This document shows, one piece after another, positions 50,101 through 57,826 of a stretch of DNA of 64,000 nucleotides (positions within the stretch are counted from its first letter, which is position 1; every line of letters starts with the position of its first letter). The notes below the pieces were generated by a model. That model saw only the letters and a program-made list of their open reading frames with translations. It did not search any database and was not told the origin of the DNA. This DNA comes from Andalucia godoyi. Lineage: Eukaryota > Discoba > Jakobea > Jakobida > Andaluciidae. The translations under genes were made by a program, and so were the position numbers. Location of the stretch: positions 248,001 to 312,000 of the forward strand of contig VRVR01000013.1 in the NCBI GenBank assembly GCA_009859145.1, read 5' to 3'.

Positions 50101-52382
50101 CGAATGTTCAAGAAAAATTCGAAAAGAAGAAAAAGGAGCGCGCAAAGAGGAGGGCGGACGAAGAGTCGATCGCAAAATCATCTGCAGCTTTCTTGGCAAT
50201 TCCGGCGGAGCGCCGCCGAACGGAGTCTTCAGCGTCCTCTGGCTCGGATGGTGCATGGGAAGATGTCATGGACTCGATTGCAGAAGGTACATCTTCGCTT
50301 TCTCGAGGCACCGTTGAAATGCTTGATAAGAACTGCCAGACAGATCTCAAGGACGATGTCGTCCCCGTCTCCAAAGATGAATTGGCACACGATAGCGGTG
50401 TTTCGGATTCTTCTCACGTGGACACAGATGAAGAAGAAGACCTGATTTCCGATTTGATGTCGTATTCAAAGACGTTCATCAAGGATGGCGGCCTTTCGGA
50501 CATGGAAGCGGCGATTGGGAAGAAACAAGAGGAGCAGACCAAGTCGAAGAACAAGAAGCGATCGAAACGGAAGTTTTCCAAGATTGAAATCGAGGCTATT
50601 TTGCTGCGGTTCCTTGAAAAGTTTGTTCCGTTCTTGCAATCACGCGCAGAACGAGAGTTCAGGACCGGGACTTCGTTTGCGCTGACGACAAAGCCAGCGC
50701 CAAAGCCGCCGATGATGATCGAGGTTGCGATCAACACGGACTATGTGGCAGAAAGGAAGCGCAAGTACGATGATTCTGATCACATTGGAAACTCGACAAC
50801 CGAAGGGGGACTGGTTGCTGTGAACCCTTATGGAGCAACAGGAGGACTGGACAGCCAGGGCATGGCAGCAAGGTTCCAGCAGTCGCTGTTCCTTCGGAAA
50901 TATGTCTTTCCTTACGAATCGGCAGACGCAATCCGGCACATTCACATGACTGCTATTTCCATGCGGCCCCAGAAGAGCTGGGGCTGGCTCTCCTCGACCG
51001 TGGAAAAAATACTGCAGCTCGCAACGTCTGCGATGCAGCATCATTCCGAACTTCATGTCGTTCAGCACTTGGGAGTCATTGCAATTCAGCACTTCTCTTC
51101 GCAATATGGTCTCCATGCCCTCTTCGAGCAGTCCATCGTGGATTTTTATCGTGCCGTTGCGGCATACGCGCTGCGAGATGGGTACATTGAGCTGGTTCGT
51201 CGTTTTCTGGACGACGAATACAACGTTGATCAGTTATCGTTTTTCTTGTCTTTACGTTCCGCCGTTCTGCCGTTACTCTTTCTGCCGTCCGCCATGGAGA
51301 CGGACGGATTTACACCGTCGTCGGAAAAAGGTCGATCAGCAGGTAGTGTTCAGCAATCTCAAGCTGTTGTCATTTCAAAGTCGTATTTAACAATGGAAAG
51401 GGTCTCTGCTCTGGTGCATCGCTTTTTTGGCCATCGCTCGTCACAGGATCGGGCGCAGTTCCTGCAGCAGATTGATTCTGCGACTGAGTATCTTGGATAC
51501 GGGGAGTCGTATAAGAAAATGGACGCGGCGAGATTTTTGCATCTGAGCGTCCTTGAATGGCGGCGAGATCAATTGCGGTACACTCTTCACATGACACATG
51601 TGTTCCGCATGATGGATACCCGGCGTGTGAGCGCTTTGTCTTCTGTCGATGCTGTCCGAGCAACCAGCTCTGTTTTCCCGCTGGTTCCTCAGGACTTGAT
51701 TCAACGGTGGTTTGCGGAAGTTCCCGATGAGCGCGATGAGGACGAGAACGAAGAAGGGCTCGGGGAGAAGGAGGACGCCGTTGATCTTCCTCGCTTCATG
51801 TCTGTGCTGCTTCCACGATTGCACTTTTGTTTAAGTCAGCGCCCGACGTCGGATTCAGCATCGATTCAGACCGCGACAGTGGTTCATCGCCCAGGGTGCG
51901 ATCCGATCAAGGTTTACGCGAACAACATGTACACTAATCCCACTGCATTTGGAGATCCGGACAATGCTGTTGGAGCGGAAGAGGATGGCGCCAATTCACA
52001 GCAGTACTTCTTTGAAGATGCTCTAAACGACGCAATGTCCTCTCTGGTGCAGCGCCACTACCTTTCCTTTCATCCTATGCTGAAGAACATTATTTCGCGC
52101 CTTGCACAAGGAAATGGATCGCAGCTCGACAAGGACACGCTGCTCAAGGCGTGCGGTGTACTGACCCACAACGTCGAAGACCTTATTGACAATCGTCGCG
52201 GAAATCGTGCTCTTGATGCATATCGACAGCTCCTGTCCATGGTTCTCGGTGCCATGCTGGTCATCGAGCGTCCGGAAAAGCGAGACGCCGTCTTCGCAGA
52301 CAGGGAACTGCTGCTGTATGAAGAGCTTGTCCTCGGCCGTGATCAATCATATTGCGACCGAGGGGATGTGTATGGCTGTTGA
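47121..52382 (+). CDS. Large protein with an axonemal dynein light-chain (p28-like) domain, AXDND1-like
   Basis: The 1753-aa protein starts MKSSGGASRHGMTGHSPVGV. Residues about 390-560 match the axonemal dynein light chain domain: QMLAKELYLVDVTMSELVRQ, DCRDRGSLLTSLYELLVKRI, followed by a long coiled coil (LETQVHSLSDEVKRLDSENE, ETEMVRRDLRHSEAMITRLN). DNALI1/p28 is only about 260 aa. A large protein with this domain resembles AXDND1, which is linked to sperm flagella in animals. The middle is acidic and disordered with a polyQ run near residue 667. The C-terminal 500 residues are helical (WLSSTVEKILQLATSAMQHH, LRDGYIELVRRFLDDEYNVD) and end in MYGC. A Ser-Ala hexanucleotide repeat lies at 47664-47703. 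A ciliary role is inferred. Confidence 0.7.
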   Translation: MKSSGGASRHGMTGHSPVGVSQKYKLSAVISPKSSHAKPKAVTRLTFSTLKSHDGSKRDESEEDHLSNSNSIVYKVPGSPASSTSSASFASSNFDPSDAGKTKKYAADEPDAATIERHRELMQGMDLFLNRKQGELPDRNFITHVAARMAKENKFRYRPTTALPSLLAVPSRKRAEEGVVSPSASASASASASVSDPRVQGTVLRSTSAMEMGDSKIPREWERWESTPIVPLERPASSAAYLVRYDHPSASRITATDLDDLPAMNDDGSHSYPASNAGRPASRQFSRTIDDMQLADDGIDVADAYPGGDFTDHEQSQPQSQLLSSSSFLSPQHQQQQQMNSAEARAGETNRFEKWRRKVFPSLIPATREQVKALEEFFLTSLERHEEEARALPTLDPSLRPSDQEIASQMLAKELYLVDVTMSELVRQVSTDCRDRGSLLTSLYELLVKRIEDCPSLIQNLETQVHSLSDEVKRLDSENEEKTKKVAELEMTSSDAIRKSETTKRETEMVRRDLRHSEAMITRLNEEVKNLRSEVDRAARWREFHESVESELMAQCKYYQRVAVGLRGRYEDLLRKGKATESSRSKAKQTEGHSDDDNDGDDDRGSSASDVSIDDGEVIRHSSKQDYGISVSPPNLLISVSNSEDGGGSSDPTSPMIVRPVPTSPVVQQQQQQQQQQFVDDGFESPDSGIPDGVLSANKKKRRRRDREFTNSIPVSKYSTLTKGDLSRFADEIGSENDDRLPAGAVSAVERKQSIRVVKGSRSPSLVTVTNGPMQQGGMDNIGASTSDSVSADQAVVFGRDDEEMADNGSEGPDSSLVDEKFAQHHKMLRELQRTSQEQVRQIELSRQPTSILKDGEQIEKKKRKKQEEDQEKLAAGELVEASPTAPNKVSFGSAHVQMQEAADEQEYEPDHENDDHDADDVEGRGSDSSDAVEELRPPVAKKSPLRKKSKKQSGKATDADVWEKASKIRKDRYGSKDSISDDGWKEILGISQSNVQEKFEKKKKERAKRRADEESIAKSSAAFLAIPAERRRTESSASSGSDGAWEDVMDSIAEGTSSLSRGTVEMLDKNCQTDLKDDVVPVSKDELAHDSGVSDSSHVDTDEEEDLISDLMSYSKTFIKDGGLSDMEAAIGKKQEEQTKSKNKKRSKRKFSKIEIEAILLRFLEKFVPFLQSRAEREFRTGTSFALTTKPAPKPPMMIEVAINTDYVAERKRKYDDSDHIGNSTTEGGLVAVNPYGATGGLDSQGMAARFQQSLFLRKYVFPYESADAIRHIHMTAISMRPQKSWGWLSSTVEKILQLATSAMQHHSELHVVQHLGVIAIQHFSSQYGLHALFEQSIVDFYRAVAAYALRDGYIELVRRFLDDEYNVDQLSFFLSLRSAVLPLLFLPSAMETDGFTPSSEKGRSAGSVQQSQAVVISKSYLTMERVSALVHRFFGHRSSQDRAQFLQQIDSATEYLGYGESYKKMDAARFLHLSVLEWRRDQLRYTLHMTHVFRMMDTRRVSALSSVDAVRATSSVFPLVPQDLIQRWFAEVPDERDEDENEEGLGEKEDAVDLPRFMSVLLPRLHFCLSQRPTSDSASIQTATVVHRPGCDPIKVYANNMYTNPTAFGDPDNAVGAEEDGANSQQYFFEDALNDAMSSLVQRHYLSFHPMLKNIISRLAQGNGSQLDKDTLLKACGVLTHNVEDLIDNRRGNRALDAYRQLLSMVLGAMLVIERPEKRDAVFADRELLLYEELVLGRDQSYCDRGDVYGC
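47664..47703. repeat. (GCGTCA)n coding hexanucleotide repeat
   Basis: About six units in the AXDND1-like gene encode alternating Ser-Ala. Confidence 0.85.
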
Positions 52383-52580
52383 TGTTGACGGACCTCTCTG
52401 AGCACGTGATTCTTTCTTCCCGTCATGTCATTTATAATAAATTAATTATTTAAAAAATAAAATAAAATATAATATTAAAATATAAAAATATAAAAAAAAA
52501 ACACGCAATGCAATGTAGTGCAATGCAGCATCATTCCTGAAGTGCGCACAGAGAGAACGAGCCTCTCTGCGCTCTTGTTT

Positions 52581-55500
52581 TTACCAAACATCATCGTACT
52601 GAGAGTACTGAGATCCAGCAGACTCTGAAAGGGTGCCCACGGACACGAGAGATTCCTGCGACATTTGCTGAGAAGCTGTCGACATTCCCATGTTAACTGA
52701 GCCAACAGACGACTGCTGCGAGAACACCTGGTCATCCGCAGCTGGTGCCTTGGAAAGGGACGTACCAAACAGCTGTGAAGATGCCTGATGCTGCTGCATC
52801 TGGCCCAGTGGGATCGGAAGACCCATCAAGAGTCGATCTTGCGGACGCAACTCCCGGGGCTTCTGAAGCTGCACGCTGGTTTCCTTGAGTGCAGACAACG
52901 GTCCTTCCACCAACAATCGTTTCTCCTTGAAAAAGATCAACAGCAGATTCCAGATCGGTTGCCGAGACAACACCCGAGCATTCCCAACGATCACAAGACC
53001 ATAGCGAGCTCGCGTCAGAGCAACGTTCAGACGTCGCGCATCCGAAAGGAAACCAATCCCTTGTCTTTCGTTCGATCGAACGCACGACAAGATGATGTAG
53101 TCTTTCTCCCGGCCCTGGAAAGAGTCTACCGACGCGACCTCGACATCACGATACAATTGCGACCGCAGCGGTCCGACGCGCTGCATGAGAGACACAATGT
53201 ATGCTCGCTGTCCTTCGTATGGAGTGATCACGCCAATTCTGTCCGGGGTCACACCAGATTCAAGAAGACGAGTAACAAGACGCTCCACAAGAGCAGCCTC
53301 TGTTCGATTCAAATACGAGGTGCCGGATGCTGAAAGCTCCTCCACTCCCTGAGGAACGTGATGAACAAACATAGGGTTTTCAATATCGGGCCAGGGGAAA
53401 CCGCTGGATGAAGATGAACCGTTCGAAACCGTCAGCACACGTGACCGCTCTGTTGCCGTCACACCATTTTGCAAAGTCCCCTCGTAAAAATAGGTGGATG
53501 GAAACTCGGACAAGCACGGGTGCATACGGTACTGAACTTGCAATCGAATTGGCCTGTAGCCGAGAATGACCAAACGTTCAAACAACGACCTCGAAAGCCC
53601 AGCCTCCGCCGCTTGCTTGCACACAATCACAGGACCAAGCTGGCAGTGATCACCCACAAGAACAACTTGCTGAGCACCCTTGACAAGAGGGATTAACGCC
53701 TCTGGCTCTGTCGCTTGCGTCGCTTCATCTAGTAACACGGTGCGGAAGAGCAAGCCAGCCATGCGTCCGTCTCCGGCACCGACGCATGTTGTGCAGACCA
53801 CTTCTGCAGACTTGAGCAAGTCCCGCTCGATTCGTCTCACAAGAACACGAACCTTGCGTCTGGACGCCTGGCTGAGTTCGGAAGATGATCGACTGTTCTT
53901 CCCCTTTGAAGTGGAATTGGGTGTGGAAGAAAATGGATCAAAATCCTCGTCCCCTTCATCACCATCTTCTTCGTCGTCGTCATCGTCGTCGATTCCCTCG
54001 GCAACACGCACCAATCGCATCAATTCTGCCTTTTCAGCAGCAGAGAAGTTGCGAAACTCAGTGTATGCCTTCTTTGCCTCGGACTTGGGTTCGCCGGCAT
54101 CTTTCTTTTTTCCGGCCTCTCCAGCCTCCAGCAGCGCTCTCAGAATTGCCGCAACTTGGCGATGCAGAGTGAGTTGCTCAACAACAGGAGGCATCTGAAC
54201 AGATTCGCGAGACCTTGCGCACAATCGGACAACCCGAAGGCCGGTTCGCTGAATCCGTTCTGATAGCTGGTCAACAGCAGTGTTCGAAGGAGCAGTGACA
54301 AGCACGGAGCCGTGTCCTTGGATGGATCTTGCCAAGTGGTACACCAAAGCAGCAGACGTAACGGTCTTTCCAGTGCCAGGAGGCCCCTGGATCAATGACA
54401 ACGGTCTTTGCAGAACCGCGCGAATCGCCGCAACTTGAGAATGGTTGAGTTCAGGCAAGTTTGGAACAGAAAGCTTCTTGGGAAGGTTCACACCTCCAAA
54501 GTTCGTCATCGTCATGCCTCCAGAGTTCTTCGAATCTGCGGCTGCATCCACTGTGAATGACATTGAGTAGTCCTCCGGATGACCAAGCACGCGTGCATAC
54601 ACCGCATCTGAACAATACATTCTGCTCTTTTCGGTGCCCTTTTTTTGCCGAGAAGCAAATGTCTTGAGTGCGGCCATCATGCGATCAAACGACGTACTCT
54701 TCCACACAAAATCAACGGAGAAGTTGGAGGAAAGGTCCACGGGAATGGGCGAGTGCGGAGAGTGAATTTCGAGCGCGACTTCCTCAGTCGACGTCAAGCG
54801 CACGATATGCCCGACAGCTTCCCACGCGTCATGTGCAGCATCACCCTGGTGCCGAAGTTTGAGCTCATCTCCGGGGACCAATCGCAGTTCATTATCTTCC
54901 TTGGGATACAAAAAGTATCCAATAGCACGATGATAATGATGATGATGATGTCCACCTGAAACACCAGAGCCATCCGGGTTAATGCCAGGATGCACATGTG
55001 CAGTGAGGTCCCACCGCACAGTAAGTCCTTCTCTGGTCTGCGACTCCTTCACTCGACGATCATATGCAGCTTCAAGCTTGACAAGAGGGGCCAAAATCGA
55101 CATGTACTGCGCCCCGTCTTCATACACAAACTGAGCGGGTTGCACTTGCTCTTCCTTGGCAGCAGCAGCATTTTCGCCGACATTCGCCAGCGCGTCATTT
55201 GCAGCATTTGCAGCCGATCCCGAATTCTGCGTTGCCTTCCAGTGATCCTCCATCCTTTGCATGATTGTCGGTGTGACACTCTTTGCTTTGCGGACCTCTT
55301 CTTCTGACGGTGGAGGAACCAACCAGGAGACGAATGCTCGACCGACAATCAGCGGGTTCCAGGAAGCGAGGTCCCAGTCGGTGTCCTTCAGAGGTGACGA
55401 ATGGAGGCACGGCTCGCGACACAGCAAAACCACCAATGCATCCGACTTTGAGGGAACGTACCCCAGCAAGAATACATTCTTGCATCCGCAATTGTAACAT

Positions 55501-56033
55501 TCAAGAGTCGAATCGCCTAAAGGCGAATCCGGGTGCAGCGAAACTTCTCGATATCGAGAGCGGACAAGGTGGGCAATAATGTGAGACGCAGTCCCAATCA
55601 CGACTCTGTTATTGGAAGAGATCGACGGTCCCAGTTGCGTCGATGAGCTGCCGATCGACGTGACATCTCCAAGCGCATTCGATGTTTCGTCACCAACTGC
55701 CTGTGATGGCACCGAGCTTTGTTGTTGCTGTTGTTGCTGCTGTTGCTGTTGTTCTTGCTGCTGTTGCTGCTGCTTCTGCTGTAAATACGGGTCAAAAGGA
55801 TGGATGTTCGAAGTCAGAGTATGCGAGGAATTGCAGAACCAGCGCTTAGTCGTTGCGCATCGAACGACGGATGACGGGTTGGAGATTCCACAATACGCAC
55901 ACGCATGCTCGGGGAGATCCGACGCTTCTGCATGCAGAAGCGTGTGGGACTGGGATGGCTGCTGTGCAGAAGCCGATGCAGAGTCCGACAGTGAAAGAGA
56001 AGAAGCCAGGGCCGCTGACAGTGACAATGACAT
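52581..56033 (-). CDS. UPF1: UPF1/RENT1 RNA helicase, nonsense-mediated decay
   Basis: UPF1 is the SF1 helicase at the centre of nonsense-mediated mRNA decay. 1150 aa from ATG 56033. The CH domain is recognisable (HACAYCGISNPSSVVRCATT, WFCNSSHT, HIIAHLVRSRYREVSLHPDS, ECYNCGCKNVFLLGYVPSKS), but a loop of about 65 residues with polyQ is inserted after WFCN. Helicase motifs are intact: GPPGTGKTVTSA, DEATQATEPEALIPL, GDHCQLGPVI, QVQYRMHPCLSEFPS, ITPYEGQRAYIVSL, SVDSFQGREKDYIILSCVRS and LNVALTRARYGLVIVGN. Extra loops occur in domain 1B (His run) and in an acidic 1C segment. The tail has six SQ dipeptides (SSQL, FSQQ, ASQQ, MSQE, GSQY, YSQY), which are the kind of sites SMG1 phosphorylates. Confidence 0.96.
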   Translation of the reverse strand: MSLSLSAALASSLSLSDSASASAQQPSQSHTLLHAEASDLPEHACAYCGISNPSSVVRCATTKRWFCNSSHTLTSNIHPFDPYLQQKQQQQQQEQQQQQQQQQQQSSVPSQAVGDETSNALGDVTSIGSSSTQLGPSISSNNRVVIGTASHIIAHLVRSRYREVSLHPDSPLGDSTLECYNCGCKNVFLLGYVPSKSDALVVLLCREPCLHSSPLKDTDWDLASWNPLIVGRAFVSWLVPPPSEEEVRKAKSVTPTIMQRMEDHWKATQNSGSAANAANDALANVGENAAAAKEEQVQPAQFVYEDGAQYMSILAPLVKLEAAYDRRVKESQTREGLTVRWDLTAHVHPGINPDGSGVSGGHHHHHYHRAIGYFLYPKEDNELRLVPGDELKLRHQGDAAHDAWEAVGHIVRLTSTEEVALEIHSPHSPIPVDLSSNFSVDFVWKSTSFDRMMAALKTFASRQKKGTEKSRMYCSDAVYARVLGHPEDYSMSFTVDAAADSKNSGGMTMTNFGGVNLPKKLSVPNLPELNHSQVAAIRAVLQRPLSLIQGPPGTGKTVTSAALVYHLARSIQGHGSVLVTAPSNTAVDQLSERIQRTGLRVVRLCARSRESVQMPPVVEQLTLHRQVAAILRALLEAGEAGKKKDAGEPKSEAKKAYTEFRNFSAAEKAELMRLVRVAEGIDDDDDDEEDGDEGDEDFDPFSSTPNSTSKGKNSRSSSELSQASRRKVRVLVRRIERDLLKSAEVVCTTCVGAGDGRMAGLLFRTVLLDEATQATEPEALIPLVKGAQQVVLVGDHCQLGPVIVCKQAAEAGLSRSLFERLVILGYRPIRLQVQYRMHPCLSEFPSTYFYEGTLQNGVTATERSRVLTVSNGSSSSSGFPWPDIENPMFVHHVPQGVEELSASGTSYLNRTEAALVERLVTRLLESGVTPDRIGVITPYEGQRAYIVSLMQRVGPLRSQLYRDVEVASVDSFQGREKDYIILSCVRSNERQGIGFLSDARRLNVALTRARYGLVIVGNARVLSRQPIWNLLLIFFKEKRLLVEGPLSALKETSVQLQKPRELRPQDRLLMGLPIPLGQMQQHQASSQLFGTSLSKAPAADDQVFSQQSSVGSVNMGMSTASQQMSQESLVSVGTLSESAGSQYSQYDDVW
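55720..55782. repeat. CAG/CAA repeat encoding polyQ in UPF1
   Basis: About 63 bp of mixed CAG/CAA codons (reverse strand) encode a Gln run broken by Lys and Glu, inserted within the CH zinc domain. Confidence 0.9.
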
Positions 56034-56343
56034 TTCTTCTTCTTCTTTTGTTTTCCTGATTGCTATGTCTCTGCTCGACTCACACGTTGAAAATAGGAAG
56101 ACGAGGGCAAGAAACTGAGGTGCGAGGACTGATTAAGAAAGCACAAAAAATTAATAATAATTAAAAGACAAAATGCAAAAAATGCAAAAATACAAAAGAA
56201 ATTCAAAGGAAGAAAAGCCCCAAAGGCTTTTTCTAAAGAAGGAGGCAAAAGAGCGACTGACTGCAAAATGACGGAGTATCGTAAGAGGAGGGATTGTACA
56301 GCTGGTAAAAGCCCCTCCCGACAGTTGATTTTTCGCCGGGGGG
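56034..56343. other. Intergenic, UPF1 start to TatD stop
   Basis: 310 bp, A-rich. Promoter of UPF1 and 3' region of the TatD gene, both reverse. No gene seen. Confidence 0.5.
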
Positions 56344-57531
56344 CTATGGTTGCGGGTTGCGCAGCCACAGGAGTGTATTTCGTTCACAGTGCGTCGCAAG
56401 ATCGTCGAAAGGGATGCTGTAGAGCTCGGCAAGAACGGCTGCCACGGTCACAATCATAGCGGGTTCATTGCGGCCTTTCACGCAACAGTGCGCGGACCAC
56501 TTTTCCTTTTTCCGTACTTCAAAGCCGGCTGCCAGAGTCGTGGACAGGTGTGTGTCCTCTGGTTGTACTTGTGGTTCTTGTTCACCTTGCTTCGCGGTTA
56601 ATGCCCTGTTCGCTGCAGAAGCGGCCAACAATTTTGCAGAAGCGTGGGTCGGTCGAATGTCACACCACGGCGCATCGGTTTCCAAGAGCAGCCTGCTTAT
56701 CGGCACATGTTCTCGGAGCACAGCCAAGTTCTCTTCTGTTCGGAGCGAACAACCATTCACACCGATCATCAAATGGAGAGGCTGGAACTCGACTACTTGT
56801 CGTGCGTCTGCAGCCGAGCCGTCGAATGAGTGCACCACCCCAGTTGTGATGTTGTGCTGACGAAACAGATCCGCGTGTTCGGTCAGGATCTCCAGCAGAT
56901 CCGCGACACATCCATCACCTCGAGCATGCAAAAATAGGGGCTTTCCGGGCATATAGGGAACCACAGCGGACAGAATGGATCGAAGAACATGCGATTGCTC
57001 TTCCTTGGATGCAAATTCAACCCGGTCATAATCAAGCCCAACTTCTCCAATCGCCGCGATCTTCTCCAACCGCCAATCCTGCTCGCCCAAATCACGCAGC
57101 CCTTTCAAAAACCCAGCAATACGCACACACTCAGACTCCCCAAGCCTTGCACGCGTTGGATGGACTCCAACTGTCGTCCACATTTGCACACGCAATTCTT
57201 CATCCAGTCTTGGTTCGCATGCTTCCTGTTTCTCTCCAGAAGGAGGGGAAGACAAAGAAGAAGAAGGTGGTGAACTGCTACTGCTTGGCGGTTGTTCTGT
57301 ACTGCAGCGCTCAATCATCGCTAGCGCTTCAAGAGTGTCCGACAGCCTGCCTGCTGTAATCACTATCCGATCAGCCCCCGCAGAAACGGCTCGCCGAAGC
57401 ACGTGGGAAACATCCGCCGGATGCGCCTGTTTGGAGTTGTATACGCCCGCAAACATGCAGTCGGTCAGATTTGCACCAATATCAATAAACCTCTTCCCTC
57501 CTCTCTTCATCATCATTTCATCACGCTCCAT
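56344..57531 (-). CDS. TATDN1: TatD-family deoxyribonuclease (TATDN1-like)
   Basis: TatD enzymes are metal-dependent 3'-5' DNases of the amidohydrolase fold, linked to DNA degradation and repair. 395 aa from ATG 57531. Family motifs: FIDIGANLTDCMFAGVY, VGVHPTRARLGE, IAAIGEVGLDYDRVEFASKE, FLHARGDGCVADLLEIL, VVHSFDGSAADARQVVEF, IGVNGCSLRTEENLAVLREH, LLLETDAPWCDIRPTHA and KGRNEPAMIVTVAAVLAELY. The metal-binding Glu, His and Asp of GEVGLDYDR, FLHARG, VVHSF and TDAPWC are present. Two insertions (Ser/Pro-rich near 85, Gln-rich before EKWSAHC) lengthen it beyond the usual 300 aa. Confidence 0.94.
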   Translation of the reverse strand: MERDEMMMKRGGKRFIDIGANLTDCMFAGVYNSKQAHPADVSHVLRRAVSAGADRIVITAGRLSDTLEALAMIERCSTEQPPSSSSSPPSSSLSSPPSGEKQEACEPRLDEELRVQMWTTVGVHPTRARLGESECVRIAGFLKGLRDLGEQDWRLEKIAAIGEVGLDYDRVEFASKEEQSHVLRSILSAVVPYMPGKPLFLHARGDGCVADLLEILTEHADLFRQHNITTGVVHSFDGSAADARQVVEFQPLHLMIGVNGCSLRTEENLAVLREHVPISRLLLETDAPWCDIRPTHASAKLLAASAANRALTAKQGEQEPQVQPEDTHLSTTLAAGFEVRKKEKWSAHCCVKGRNEPAMIVTVAAVLAELYSIPFDDLATHCERNTLLWLRNPQP

Positions 57532-57826
57532 CAATCATTACGCTCCATAAGGTATTACCCTCATCACAAACAATCAGCGTCACACAACAATCATCATTCC
57601 AGATCTGACTACAGCCGATTCTGCACTCGTTCCGAGAGACTTCAACCCACCAATGTCGGCGAAATTGAAAAAAAACCGAGGACTCAACCGCAACAGCCGA
57701 CTACAGTGCGTGGACTTGTTTCTCTCTGCGATTCATTTGACTGCCTTTTTTACTGTCTCACTTTTCATATTTCATGACTTGTACAATATTATAATCAAAT
57801 GCTGTTTTAGCTGACGGGCCGCGCCG
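57532..57826. promoter_or_regulatory. Divergent promoter, TatD and the Cys-rich protein
   Basis: 295 bp between outward-pointing starts. The last 50 bp (ttataatcaaatgctgttttag) could also be a 3' splice site for an upstream exon of the gene at 57827. No other feature seen. Confidence 0.35.
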
